A stretch of DNA of 62,455 bases from an uncultured Parabacteroides sp. (GTDB lineage Bacteria > Bacteroidota > Bacteroidia > Bacteroidales > Tannerellaceae), in the NCBI RefSeq assembly GCF_947855115.1, contig NZ_CANTZW010000027.1, positions 1 through 62,455 of the forward strand. The letters are read 5' to 3'. Below the pieces are notes generated by a model. That model ran no database searches and was not told the origin of the DNA. It was given only the letters and a program-made list of their open reading frames with translations. Within the stretch, counting starts at the first letter, position 1, and each line of letters opens with the position of its first letter. Below, in pieces: positions 17,298 through 25,815 of the stretch. Made by a program: the position numbers and the translations under genes.

Positions 17298-18500
17298 ATG
17301 AAAATTTTAGTAACCGGTGCCCGAGGGTTCGTCGGTCGGAATCTTGTATCCCAATTGCGTAATATCCAATCGGGCAAGGCAAGGTGTTATGGTGACTTGA
17401 CTGTGGATGCTGTCTATGAATATGATATAGACTCTTCGATCGAGGAGTTAGAGGTTTATTGCCATGATTGTGATTTCGTTTTCAATTTGGCAGGGGTGAA
17501 CCGCCCGCAAAACCAAGAGGAGTTTATGCGGGGTAACTTTGGCTTTGCCTCTACGCTGCTTGATACCTTGAAAAAACATCGCAATAATTGTCCGGTGATG
17601 ATCTCCAGCTCGATACAGGCAACCTTGGCGGGTCGTTTTGGCACTTCCGAATACGGAAAGAGTAAGAAGGCGGGAGAGGAACTAATGTTTAAATACGGTG
17701 AGGAGACTGGTGCTAAGATTTTGATATACCGTTTCCCGAATCTTTTTGGTAAATGGTGTCGTCCGAATTATAATAGTGCGGTGGCTACTTTCTGCCATAA
17801 TATGGTACACGACTTGCCTATTACGGTGAATGATCCGGCGGTGGAGCTGGAGTTACTTTACATTGATGACTTGGTAGAGGAGATGATAGCTGCCTTGAAA
17901 GGGAAGGAGCATCGTTGTGAGTTTGATGGGGTGGATACGGTCTTGAAACCAGAGGGTCGTTATTGTGCTGCCCCGATCACGCATAAAGTAACGTTGGGTG
18001 AGATCGTCCGTTTGTTGGAGGTGTTCAAGAGTCAGCCTGTTACATTGGTTATTCCGGAGATTCCGTATGGTAGCTTTGCCAAGAAGCTGTATAGCACCTT
18101 TTTAAGCTACTTGCCTAAAGAGAAGGTCGCATTTCCTTTAAAGATGAATGTGGATCAGCGTGGTAGTTTCACGGAGTTGCTTCGTTCGAGGAATTGTGGA
18201 CAGGTGAGTGTCAATATCTCCAAACCAGGTATCACCAAAGGGCAACATTGGCATCATACCAAATGGGAGTTTTTCATAGTAGTTTCTGGCCATGGCTTGA
18301 TACAAGAGCGTAAGATCGGTACAGACGAGGTGATTGAGTTTGAGGTGAGTGGAGAAAAAATAGAGGCGGTACACATGTTGCCGGGCTATACGCATAATAT
18401 CATCAATCTCTCCGATACGGAGGACTTGGTAACGGTGATGTGGGCAAACGAGAGTTTTGATCCCCGTCATTCGGATACCTATTTTGAAACTGTAAAATAA
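17298..18500 (+). CDS. fnlB: UDP-FucNAc pathway reductase/epimerase with cupin domain (FnlB/CapF)
   Basis: Bifunctional enzyme of 400 residues, second step of UDP-L-FucNAc synthesis. The N-terminal SDR domain has VTGARGFVGRNLV and FNLAGVNRPQ. The C-terminal cupin (about residues 275-395) has GITKGQHWHHTKWEFFIVVSG, whose histidines match the metal-binding set of CapF. The two-domain layout and length fit CapF/WbjC. It lies 8 bp before the next pathway gene. Confidence 0.92.
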   Translation: MKILVTGARGFVGRNLVSQLRNIQSGKARCYGDLTVDAVYEYDIDSSIEELEVYCHDCDFVFNLAGVNRPQNQEEFMRGNFGFASTLLDTLKKHRNNCPVMISSSIQATLAGRFGTSEYGKSKKAGEELMFKYGEETGAKILIYRFPNLFGKWCRPNYNSAVATFCHNMVHDLPITVNDPAVELELLYIDDLVEEMIAALKGKEHRCEFDGVDTVLKPEGRYCAAPITHKVTLGEIVRLLEVFKSQPVTLVIPEIPYGSFAKKLYSTFLSYLPKEKVAFPLKMNVDQRGSFTELLRSRNCGQVSVNISKPGITKGQHWHHTKWEFFIVVSGHGLIQERKIGTDEVIEFEVSGEKIEAVHMLPGYTHNIINLSDTEDLVTVMWANESFDPRHSDTYFETVK

Positions 18501-18508
18501 AAATAATC

Positions 18509-19669
18509 ATGACGACATTTAAGAATAACGGCAAGCTCAAGTTACTCATTATTGTAGGGACACGTCCGGAGATTATCCGTCTGGCGGCGGTTATCAATAA
18601 ATGTAGAAAATATTTTGATGTGGTTTTGGCTCATACGGGTCAGAATTATGATTACAATTTAAACGGGGTGTTCTTTAGAGATTTGAAATTAGCTGATCCC
18701 GAAGTTTATTTGGATGCTGTGGGTGATGATTTGGGTGCGACGATAGGTAATATCATAAATAAGAGTTACAAATTGATGGTGGAGATAAAGCCGGATGCAG
18801 TATTGGTGTTAGGAGATACTAACTCCTGTTTGAGCGTGATCGGTGCCAAACGTCTACATATTCCTATCTTTCACATGGAAGCTGGAAACCGCTGTTTCGA
18901 TGAGTGCCTGCCGGAGGAGACCAACCGCCGCATCGTGGATATCATCAGTGACGTGAATATTTGCTATAGTGAGCACGCCCGCCGTTATTTGAATTCCAGT
19001 AGTGTGGCTCCGCAACGTACCTACGTGAGCGGTTCACCCATGGCGGAAGTGTTGCATGAGAATCTTGCGGAGATAGAAGCAAGTGATGTGCATGGGCGAT
19101 TGGGATTAAAGAAGGGCAAGTACATCTTGCTAAGTGCCCACCGGGAGGAGAATATCGATACAGAGAAGAACTTTAACTCGCTTTTCACAGGTATTAATGC
19201 TCTGGCAGAGAAATATGATATGCCAATCTTGTATAGTTGTCATCCAAGAAGTCGAAATCGGTTGGAGAAGAGTGGCTTTAAGCTCGATCATCGTGTGATC
19301 CACCAGGAACCGTTGGGCTTTCACGACTACAATTGTCTTCAGATGAATGCTTTCTGTGTTGTTTCAGATAGCGGAACGTTACCGGAAGAGAGCAGTTTCT
19401 TTACTAGCGTGGGCCACCCTTTCCCCGCTGTTTGTATCCGTACCTCTACAGAACGTCCCGAGGCATTGGACAAGGGTTGCTTCATATTGGCGGGTATCAA
19501 CATGCATGATCTGTTGCAAGCTGTAGATCTGGCAGTCGAGATGAACTTGAACGGTGATCACGGTTTACCTGTACCTAACTATACCGATGAAATTGTATCC
19601 ACCAAAGTGGTGAAGCTGATCCAGAGCTATACGGGGGTAGTGAATAAGATGGTATGGAGAAAAGAATAA
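18509..19669 (+). CDS. fnlC: UDP-FucNAc-forming C2-epimerase (FnlC/CapG)
   Basis: Non-hydrolysing UDP-GlcNAc-2-epimerase-like enzyme of 386 residues, third step to UDP-L-FucNAc. It shows IIVGTRPEIIRLAAVI, TGQNYDYNLNGVFF, VLGDTNSCLS, HMEAGNRCFDECLPEE and the late block SDSGTLPEESSFF. The capsule repeat therefore very likely contains L-FucNAc. Confidence 0.93.
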   Translation: MTTFKNNGKLKLLIIVGTRPEIIRLAAVINKCRKYFDVVLAHTGQNYDYNLNGVFFRDLKLADPEVYLDAVGDDLGATIGNIINKSYKLMVEIKPDAVLVLGDTNSCLSVIGAKRLHIPIFHMEAGNRCFDECLPEETNRRIVDIISDVNICYSEHARRYLNSSSVAPQRTYVSGSPMAEVLHENLAEIEASDVHGRLGLKKGKYILLSAHREENIDTEKNFNSLFTGINALAEKYDMPILYSCHPRSRNRLEKSGFKLDHRVIHQEPLGFHDYNCLQMNAFCVVSDSGTLPEESSFFTSVGHPFPAVCIRTSTERPEALDKGCFILAGINMHDLLQAVDLAVEMNLNGDHGLPVPNYTDEIVSTKVVKLIQSYTGVVNKMVWRKE

Positions 19670-19702
19670 ATACGTATTCTGTTTTTATAAATGCTATTAA
19701 CA

Positions 19703-20929
19703 ATGAACATCCTGTTTCTGACAATGGTGTCAGGTTTGAAAAATATAGAGACGAGCGGTATTTATACAGACTTGATGCGGAAATTTCGAGACAAAGGGAA
19801 TGAGGTGTATATCATTTATCCTAGGGAACGTAGATTAGGTTTACCAACAGAGGTCAGCCATAAAGGTAAGGTACATTTATTGGGAATTAAGACCTTGAAT
19901 CTTACTAAAACGAATCTGATTGAAAAAGGACTGGGGCAGGTGATGTTGGAGCGTCAATTCAAGTCGGCGTTAGAAAAATATTATGGAAAGATTAAGTTTG
20001 ATGTTATTCTCTATTCCACTCCACCCATTACTTTTACAAAGGTGATCCGGTATGTCAAAAGACAGAATCCTAAGGCAATGAGTTATCTTTTATTGAAGGA
20101 TATCTTTCCTCAGAATGCTGTGGATTTGGGGATATTGACCAAGGATGGTTTTAAAGGATTCCTCTATCGGTCGTTTCGGAAAAAGGAAAAAGAATTATAT
20201 CGGATCTCGAATTACATCGGCTGCATGAGTCCGGCGAATGTGAGGTATGTGATAGAACATAATCCGGAGGTTGATCCAGCTATAGTGGAGATAGCTCCGA
20301 ACTCATACGATGTACCTTCCGAGATTCCCGTTGAGTATAAGGACACCGCCCATATCCGTCAAAAATATGGATTGCCAGCAAATAAACCAATATTTATCTA
20401 TGGCGGCAATATGGGAAAACCGCAAGGAATACCTTTCCTCATAGAATGTATGGAAGCTGTGTGTGAGAGAGAGGATTGTCATTTCGCAATTGTGGGCAAT
20501 GGCACGGAATATCCACGGCTGGAGACTTTTATGCTGGAGCGTAAGCCTAAATCTGTATCTCTTTTTAAGCATTTACCCAAGGAGGATTACGACCGGCTTG
20601 CCAAAGCTTGCGATGTGGGGTTGATTTTCTTGGATTATCGTTTTACTATTCCTAATTATCCCAGCAGGTTATTACCCTACTTGATGGAGCGTAAACCTAT
20701 TATAGCAGTGACAGACCCTAATTGCGATATGGGGATATTGGCGGAGGAGAATGGATATGGTTTCTACTGCCCAAGTAACTCGATAGAGACATTCGTGAAA
20801 TCCATAGATAAAATGCTGGCCTCGGATATACGACAAATGGGTGAGAATGGGTATCAGTTCTTTTTGGATAACTATACCACTGAACATACCTATGAGACGA
20901 TAATGAGGCATGCTGTCAAGATTGATTGA
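19703..20929 (+). CDS. family 4 glycosyltransferase, WbuB-like
   Basis: GT-B glycosyltransferase of about 408 residues. It resembles WbuB-type L-FucNAc transferases, which act on the first lipid-linked sugar. Visible marks are YSTPPITFTKVIRYV, LLKDIFPQNAVDLGIL, FIYGGNMGKPQG and the C-terminal PNYPSRLLPYLMERKPI. The start at 19703 (MNILFLTMVSG) is preferred over an ATG four codons upstream. Adjacency to fnlABC and the initiating transferase supports addition of FucNAc as sugar two. Confidence 0.87.
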   Translation: MNILFLTMVSGLKNIETSGIYTDLMRKFRDKGNEVYIIYPRERRLGLPTEVSHKGKVHLLGIKTLNLTKTNLIEKGLGQVMLERQFKSALEKYYGKIKFDVILYSTPPITFTKVIRYVKRQNPKAMSYLLLKDIFPQNAVDLGILTKDGFKGFLYRSFRKKEKELYRISNYIGCMSPANVRYVIEHNPEVDPAIVEIAPNSYDVPSEIPVEYKDTAHIRQKYGLPANKPIFIYGGNMGKPQGIPFLIECMEAVCEREDCHFAIVGNGTEYPRLETFMLERKPKSVSLFKHLPKEDYDRLAKACDVGLIFLDYRFTIPNYPSRLLPYLMERKPIIAVTDPNCDMGILAEENGYGFYCPSNSIETFVKSIDKMLASDIRQMGENGYQFFLDNYTTEHTYETIMRHAVKID

Positions 20930-20945
20930 AATCATAATTTTACTT

Positions 20946-21560
20946 ATGTATAAAAACTTCTTTAAGAGATTGATTGATTTCACTCTCTCTTTTCTTGCAT
21001 TGGCTATCCTATGGCCGATACTTTTACTGATTACTGTATGGCTTCGTTTTGCCAATAAGGGTGCTGGGGCTTTCTTTTTTCAGGAACGTCCGGGCAAGGA
21101 TGGCAAGATATTCAAGGTGATCAAGTTCAAGACAATGACGGATGAGCGGGGGGCTGATGGGATTTTGTTACCTGACGCTGACCGACTAACAAAAGTAGGC
21201 AAGTTTGTCCGTTCCACTTCTATTGACGAATTGCCCCAATTGATAAATGTATTGAAAGGGGATATGGCCTTGATCGGCCCGAGGCCGTTATTGGTACAGT
21301 ATCTTCCTTTATATAATAAGGAACAGGCTCGCCGACATGAGGTACGACCGGGGATAACGGGCTGGGCACAGATTAATGGAAGAAATAATATTTCTTGGGC
21401 AAAAAAGTTTGAACTAGATGTTTGGTATGTAGATCATTGTTCTTTGCTTATAGATATTATAATCATATTAAAAACTATAAAAAAAACTTTATACAGGGAA
21501 GATATTAATCAAGTGGATGGAGAGTGGGCGACAAGGGATCCTTTTTCTGGAAATAATTAA
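20946..21560 (+). CDS. initiating phosphoglycosyl transferase (PglC-like)
   Basis: Monotopic phosphoglycosyl transferase of 204 residues that starts each repeat unit by moving a sugar-phosphate onto undecaprenyl phosphate. One N-terminal re-entrant hydrophobic helix (LIDFTLSFLALAILWPILLL) is followed by FQERPGKDGK, FKTMTD, STSIDELPQLINVLKGDMALIGPRP (containing the catalytic Asp-Glu) and RPGITGWAQINGRN. I chose the ATG at 20946 (MYKNFFKR); an upstream ATG would overlap the GT4 gene. With the NeuD-, aminotransferase- and PglF-type genes downstream, the likely substrate is a UDP-4-amino-4,6-dideoxy sugar derivative. Confidence 0.92.
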   Translation: MYKNFFKRLIDFTLSFLALAILWPILLLITVWLRFANKGAGAFFFQERPGKDGKIFKVIKFKTMTDERGADGILLPDADRLTKVGKFVRSTSIDELPQLINVLKGDMALIGPRPLLVQYLPLYNKEQARRHEVRPGITGWAQINGRNNISWAKKFELDVWYVDHCSLLIDIIIILKTIKKTLYREDINQVDGEWATRDPFSGNN

Positions 21561-21573
21561 CTGATATGATAGT

Positions 21574-22221
21574 ATGAGAGATATAGCGGTATATGGTGCT
21601 GGTGGTTTTGGATGTGAAATTGCTTGCTTAATTAAATTGATAAACGAAAGTTTTCGAGAGGCTAGATGGAATTTTATAGGCTTCTTTGATGACAATGAGG
21701 AGCTAAGAGGAGTTAGTAATAAATATGGAAAAGTTCTTGGGGGTAATCTCGAATTGAATGCATGGAGTACATCTTTGGATATAGCCGTAGCAATAGGGTC
21801 TCCTAATATTTTGAAGTGTGCAGTGGAGAAAATCACAAATTCTAAGATTACATTTCCTAATATTATTGCTCCGAGTGTTGATTTTTTGGATAAGTCAAGT
21901 ATTCAATTAGGAAAAGGTAACATTATATGTAATAAATCTGTTTTAAGCTGCAATACTGCGTTGGGGAACTTTAATTTACTTAATGTTTTTACGCAATTGG
22001 GACATGATAGTAAAATTGGAAATTATAATATAATTATGCCTTCAGTGAATATTTCAGGGGGAGTTATTGTTGGTGATTGTAATTTGTTTGGGGTTAAATC
22101 TACAGTTCTTCAATATAAGAAAATAGGTAATAATGTTAATATAACTCCGGGGTCTGTGATGATGAGAAACGGTAAGGATGGGAAAACTTATTTGGGAAAT
22201 CCCGCAAGAGTATTTATGTAA
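21574..22221 (+). CDS. NeuD/PglD-type sugar acyltransferase
   Basis: Protein of 215 residues with an N-terminal Rossmann-like part (AVYGAGGFGCEIACLI) and a C-terminal left-handed beta-helix of hexapeptide repeats (about residues 105-205). The helix contains LGHDSKIGNYN with the probable catalytic His, and ends GNPARVFM. PglD-type enzymes N-acetylate the 4-amino group made by the aminotransferase. Because the next genes encode an FkbH protein and an ACP, a non-acetyl donor such as glyceryl-ACP is possible. Confidence 0.85.
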   Translation: MRDIAVYGAGGFGCEIACLIKLINESFREARWNFIGFFDDNEELRGVSNKYGKVLGGNLELNAWSTSLDIAVAIGSPNILKCAVEKITNSKITFPNIIAPSVDFLDKSSIQLGKGNIICNKSVLSCNTALGNFNLLNVFTQLGHDSKIGNYNIIMPSVNISGGVIVGDCNLFGVKSTVLQYKKIGNNVNITPGSVMMRNGKDGKTYLGNPARVFM

Positions 22222-22233
22222 CTAAATAATATC

Positions 22234-22653
22234 ATGCTAAACTCAATGACTTTTCATCACATAGGGTTGGCTGTTAGGTCAATAGATCTTACAGCTACTA
22301 TTTATGTGAATGCAGGGTATAAACGATCTGCAACGATTTTTGACCCTGTTCAGAATGTGAGTATTTGTTGGTTGATAAAAGAAAATATGCCAACAGTGGA
22401 ACTTTTAGCGCCGGTTGATGAGGTATCGCCTGTGTGTAAAAACTTGGAGAAAAATGGAGTTTCACCTTATCATACTTGCTATGTGGTGAGTGATATCGAG
22501 GACGCAGTAGCAAATTTACGTAAGATGAAATACATAGTGGTGTCTAAGCCCGTGGAAGCTATAGCTATTCATAATTCTAAAGTGGCTTTCTTATATAATA
22601 AGAATATTGGTTTAATAGAGCTTGTTGAAGAACCTGCTGAAATAACTTTTTAA
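22234..22653 (+). CDS. VOC/glyoxalase-fold protein
   Basis: Protein of 139 residues with the vicinal-oxygen-chelate fold, like methylmalonyl-CoA epimerase or glyoxalase I. It begins FHHIGLAVRSIDLTATIY with the first metal His. Another His comes from SPYHTCYVV, and the end is IGLIELVE. It sits 2 bp before the FkbH gene. A role as epimerase or isomerase on the ACP-bound C3 unit is only an inference. Confidence 0.8.
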   Translation: MLNSMTFHHIGLAVRSIDLTATIYVNAGYKRSATIFDPVQNVSICWLIKENMPTVELLAPVDEVSPVCKNLEKNGVSPYHTCYVVSDIEDAVANLRKMKYIVVSKPVEAIAIHNSKVAFLYNKNIGLIELVEEPAEITF

Positions 22654-22655
22654 CC

Positions 22656-24230
22656 ATGAGGTACGTTTTTAGAAATAATACAGTAGAGCGTTTTTTCTCA
22701 AAGGAATATGTCTTTTCAGGTTATGATGACATCAGTGTGATTCCAACGGACTTTGAGTATTATGTGTGGTGGTATCAGGTGCCTATAAAGTATGAACGAC
22801 AGGTTTTGGCTGAGGAAATTAAGGGGTATATCCAAAAATTCAGTTTCGTACTTCAACAAATAGTTTCTGATAAGATGCTTGTGGCTTTGACGATGGAGGT
22901 CTTTTATGATACTCCATTTACGGATGATGATTTCCTGTTGGCTAAAGCTGTGTCTGATTATAATGCTACTCTTTTTGAGGCTGAACGTTTATATGCAAAT
23001 TTGAAGGTTGTTGATTTGAGTGATTTTACTTGTCAGTATCCAATCTCAGAGTTAATGGACTGGAAGTTTTATCTTATTTCTCAAATGGGAATGAATCCCA
23101 AGCTAAGTAAACCTTTTCAGGCATGGTGGAACCATAAATTGGATAGTATTGCATTGAAGCGGAAAAAATGCCTTGTCCTTGATTTGGATAATACCCTTTG
23201 GGGAGGAGTGTTAGGAGAGGAAGGTATTGACGGAATCCAAATAGGTGGAGATTATCCTGGTAAGGCTTTTTTGTATTGGCAAGAAGCTTTGCGGCAGTTG
23301 ACGAAGATAGGTGTGATCTTGGCGATTTGTTCTAAAAATAATGAACAAGATGTTTGGGATGTTTGGGATAAAAATCCGTTTATAGTATTGAAGAAAGATG
23401 ATTTTAGTGCTTATCGCATCAACTGGACAAATAAGGCAACAAATATTAAAGAGTTAGCGGAAGAATTGAATATTGGACTGGATAGTATAGTGTTTGTTGA
23501 CGATAATCCGACAGAACGGGAATTAGTAAAACAGATGTTACCGATGGTGAGTGTGCCAGATTTCCCAGAGCATCCTTATATGCTACTTGAGTTCTTCAAA
23601 CAATTAGTAAATGATTATTTTAAGGTTTATAGTATAACTGAAGAAGATCGCCAGAAAACAGAACAGTATAAGGCTGCGGCTAGTCGCTTAAAATCGCAAA
23701 AAAGTTTTACGGATTTTGATGAGTTTTTGGAGAGTTTAGACATTCAGATCATAATAGAGGCTGCTAATGAATTTAATATTCAACGTATTGCCCAAATGAC
23801 CCAGAAGACAAATCAATTTAATCTTACTACAAAGCGTTATACGGATGCTGATATACGGAACTTTATGACAAATGGGTGGAAAATTTGGTGTATTAGTGTC
23901 GCTGATAAATTTGGTAATAGTGGTATTACAGGATGTGCGATGGTTAATGGCAATAAAATAGATACATTTTTGTTAAGTTGCCGTATTTTGGGAAAAGGGA
24001 TAGAGACCGCCTTTGCCAAAACGTTATTTAAAATATTGGCCTCTGAAGGGATGGCTGAATTGAAAGCTCAATACATACCTACAACTAAAAATATGCAAGT
24101 TAAGGACTTTTATGATAGGATGGGATTTACTTGTGTCGTGGAAGATGAATACGGGAATAAAGAGTATGTGTTGGATTTATTATCGATGGATTTTTCAGTA
24201 AAAAAGTATTATCATATCATAGTGAAATAA
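22656..24230 (+). CDS. FkbH-like HAD-family protein with GNAT-like C domain
   Basis: Protein of 524 residues. After an N-terminal domain of about 165 residues comes the HAD core, with CLVLDLDNTLWGGVLGEEG (172-190, nucleophile Asp176), then ICSKNNEQDV and FVDDNPTERE. The last 150 residues look like an acyltransferase (GNAT) domain, including FGNSGITGCAMV and SCRILGKGIETAFAKT. In polyketide systems FkbH takes 1,3-bisphosphoglycerate, removes phosphate and loads glyceryl onto an ACP. The ACP 14 bp downstream fits this exactly. I infer a glyceryl or derived acyl group destined for the capsule. Confidence 0.88.
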   Translation: MRYVFRNNTVERFFSKEYVFSGYDDISVIPTDFEYYVWWYQVPIKYERQVLAEEIKGYIQKFSFVLQQIVSDKMLVALTMEVFYDTPFTDDDFLLAKAVSDYNATLFEAERLYANLKVVDLSDFTCQYPISELMDWKFYLISQMGMNPKLSKPFQAWWNHKLDSIALKRKKCLVLDLDNTLWGGVLGEEGIDGIQIGGDYPGKAFLYWQEALRQLTKIGVILAICSKNNEQDVWDVWDKNPFIVLKKDDFSAYRINWTNKATNIKELAEELNIGLDSIVFVDDNPTERELVKQMLPMVSVPDFPEHPYMLLEFFKQLVNDYFKVYSITEEDRQKTEQYKAAASRLKSQKSFTDFDEFLESLDIQIIIEAANEFNIQRIAQMTQKTNQFNLTTKRYTDADIRNFMTNGWKIWCISVADKFGNSGITGCAMVNGNKIDTFLLSCRILGKGIETAFAKTLFKILASEGMAELKAQYIPTTKNMQVKDFYDRMGFTCVVEDEYGNKEYVLDLLSMDFSVKKYYHIIVK

Positions 24231-24244
24231 AATGTAGTATAGTT

Positions 24245-24469
24245 ATGGAAACGAAAGTGTTGGATGTTTTGAAAGATATTTTTGAATTAGACATAGTTGA
24301 TGAAAGCTGTTCTCGGGCAAATTGTGCGGCATGGGATTCAATGGGGCAACTGAATTTGGTTGCGGAATTAGAAGAAATTTTTGATGTTTCATTGGAACCT
24401 GAAGAGATTGGCTCAATGAAATCTTATGATGATATTGTGAGGATATTAAAAAGTAAAGGTGTAAAATAG
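24245..24469 (+). CDS. acyl carrier protein, copy 2 (FkbH partner)
   Basis: ACP of 74 residues with AAWDSMGQLNLV (phosphopantetheine on Ser32). It follows the FkbH gene by 14 bp and would carry the glyceryl thioester. It is clearly different in sequence from the ACP at 12635, so the locus has two carriers with separate loading enzymes. Confidence 0.88.
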   Translation: METKVLDVLKDIFELDIVDESCSRANCAAWDSMGQLNLVAELEEIFDVSLEPEEIGSMKSYDDIVRILKSKGVK

Positions 24470-24559
24470 TAAAACTAAAGTTTTTAGTGTGATTAAAACT
24501 TTTGCCTGAAAGTAGGAGAGTTCCATGTATAAATGAAACTCTAATTATCTATCAAAATC

Positions 24560-25810
24560 ATGAACAAACATATTTATTTGTGCTTGGCTCACATGAGTGA
24601 GACTGGTATGGAACAAATGTATATCAAAGAAGCCTTTGATACGAACTGGGTCGTGCCTTTAGGCCCGAACGTGAATGGATTCGAGAAGGATTTGGAGACT
24701 TTCGTGGGTGAGGATAAGCGTGTCGTGGCTCTTAGTGCGGGTACTGCTGCGGTGCATCTGGCGTTGCTCGCCTGTGACGTGAAGCCGGGGGATGAAGTAT
24801 TGGTGCAAAGTTTTACGTTTTGTGCTTCTTCGCATCCGATCACTTATTTAGGGGCGATCCCGGTATTTGTGGATAGTGAGCCGTATACATGGAACATGGA
24901 TCCAGAATTATTGGAGGAGGCTATAAAAGACCGTATTTGTAAAACGGGTAAGAAACCTAAAGCGATAGTTCCAGTGGCACTTTATGGTATGCCGTATGAC
25001 TGCGACCGAATTATGGAGGTGGCTAACCGGTATGATATTTCGGTGATAGAGGATGCAGCGGAGGGCTTTGGTTCTAAATACAAGGCACAGGTATTGGGTA
25101 CCTTCGGACGTTATGGCGTATTGTCGTTTAATGGAAATAAGATGATCACTACCTCGGGTGGTGGCGCTCTGATTTGTCCGGACGCAGAGCAATGGCAGCG
25201 GGTGATGTGGTATGCTACGCAAGCGCGGGAGAGTTATCCTTATTATCAGCATGAGGAGATCGGATATAATTACCGGATGAGTAATATTTGTGCGGGTATT
25301 GGTCGGGGGCAGATGACGGTGGCCAATGATCACATCGCTCATCATAAGCATGTGCAAGCTCTCTATGAGGACTTGCTTGCGGATGTGAAGGGTATCACGG
25401 TGCACCGGCAACCGGAAGGGGGTGATTATGACAGTAACTTTTGGTTAAGTACGATCACGTTGGATGAACATTTGAGAGTGAGGGGGCAGGAAAATGCCTA
25501 CCAGCAAGTGATAACAGGTGCCGTAGGTGGTGCCGCCGGTGTGATTCACGCTGCGGGGACGGCTACAACGGACTGTCAGCCAAATGATAATGTGGAGGCT
25601 ATGCGTATGGCCTTGGATCGAGCGGGCGTGGAGGCTCGTCCCGTATGGAAACCGATGCATAAGCAACCTGTATACAAAGATGCTCCGGCGTATGTAAACG
25701 GAGTGAGCGAGGCTATCTTCAAGGTTGGGTTGTGCCTGCCTGCTGGTCCGTATGTGACGGATGAGGATGTGGCTTATATCGTGGATTGTATAAAGAAGAG
25801 TATACTATAG
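24560..25810 (+). CDS. DegT/DnrJ/EryC1-family PLP aminotransferase
   Basis: Sugar aminotransferase of 416 residues, PglE-like. It converts a UDP-4-keto-6-deoxy sugar to the 4-amino sugar using glutamate. Marks include NWVVPLGPNVNGFEKDLE, ALSAGTAAVHLALLA, VQSFTFCASSHPI, EDAAEGFGSKYK and the PLP lysine in LSFNGNKMITTSGGG. It ends EARPVWKPMHKQPVY. About 30 residues (near 311-343, rich in Ala/Gly/Val) separate the last two blocks; I do not recognise that stretch from other family members. It pairs with the dehydratase gene 5 bp downstream. Confidence 0.9.
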   Translation: MNKHIYLCLAHMSETGMEQMYIKEAFDTNWVVPLGPNVNGFEKDLETFVGEDKRVVALSAGTAAVHLALLACDVKPGDEVLVQSFTFCASSHPITYLGAIPVFVDSEPYTWNMDPELLEEAIKDRICKTGKKPKAIVPVALYGMPYDCDRIMEVANRYDISVIEDAAEGFGSKYKAQVLGTFGRYGVLSFNGNKMITTSGGGALICPDAEQWQRVMWYATQARESYPYYQHEEIGYNYRMSNICAGIGRGQMTVANDHIAHHKHVQALYEDLLADVKGITVHRQPEGGDYDSNFWLSTITLDEHLRVRGQENAYQQVITGAVGGAAGVIHAAGTATTDCQPNDNVEAMRMALDRAGVEARPVWKPMHKQPVYKDAPAYVNGVSEAIFKVGLCLPAGPYVTDEDVAYIVDCIKKSIL

Positions 25811-25815
25811 TTATC

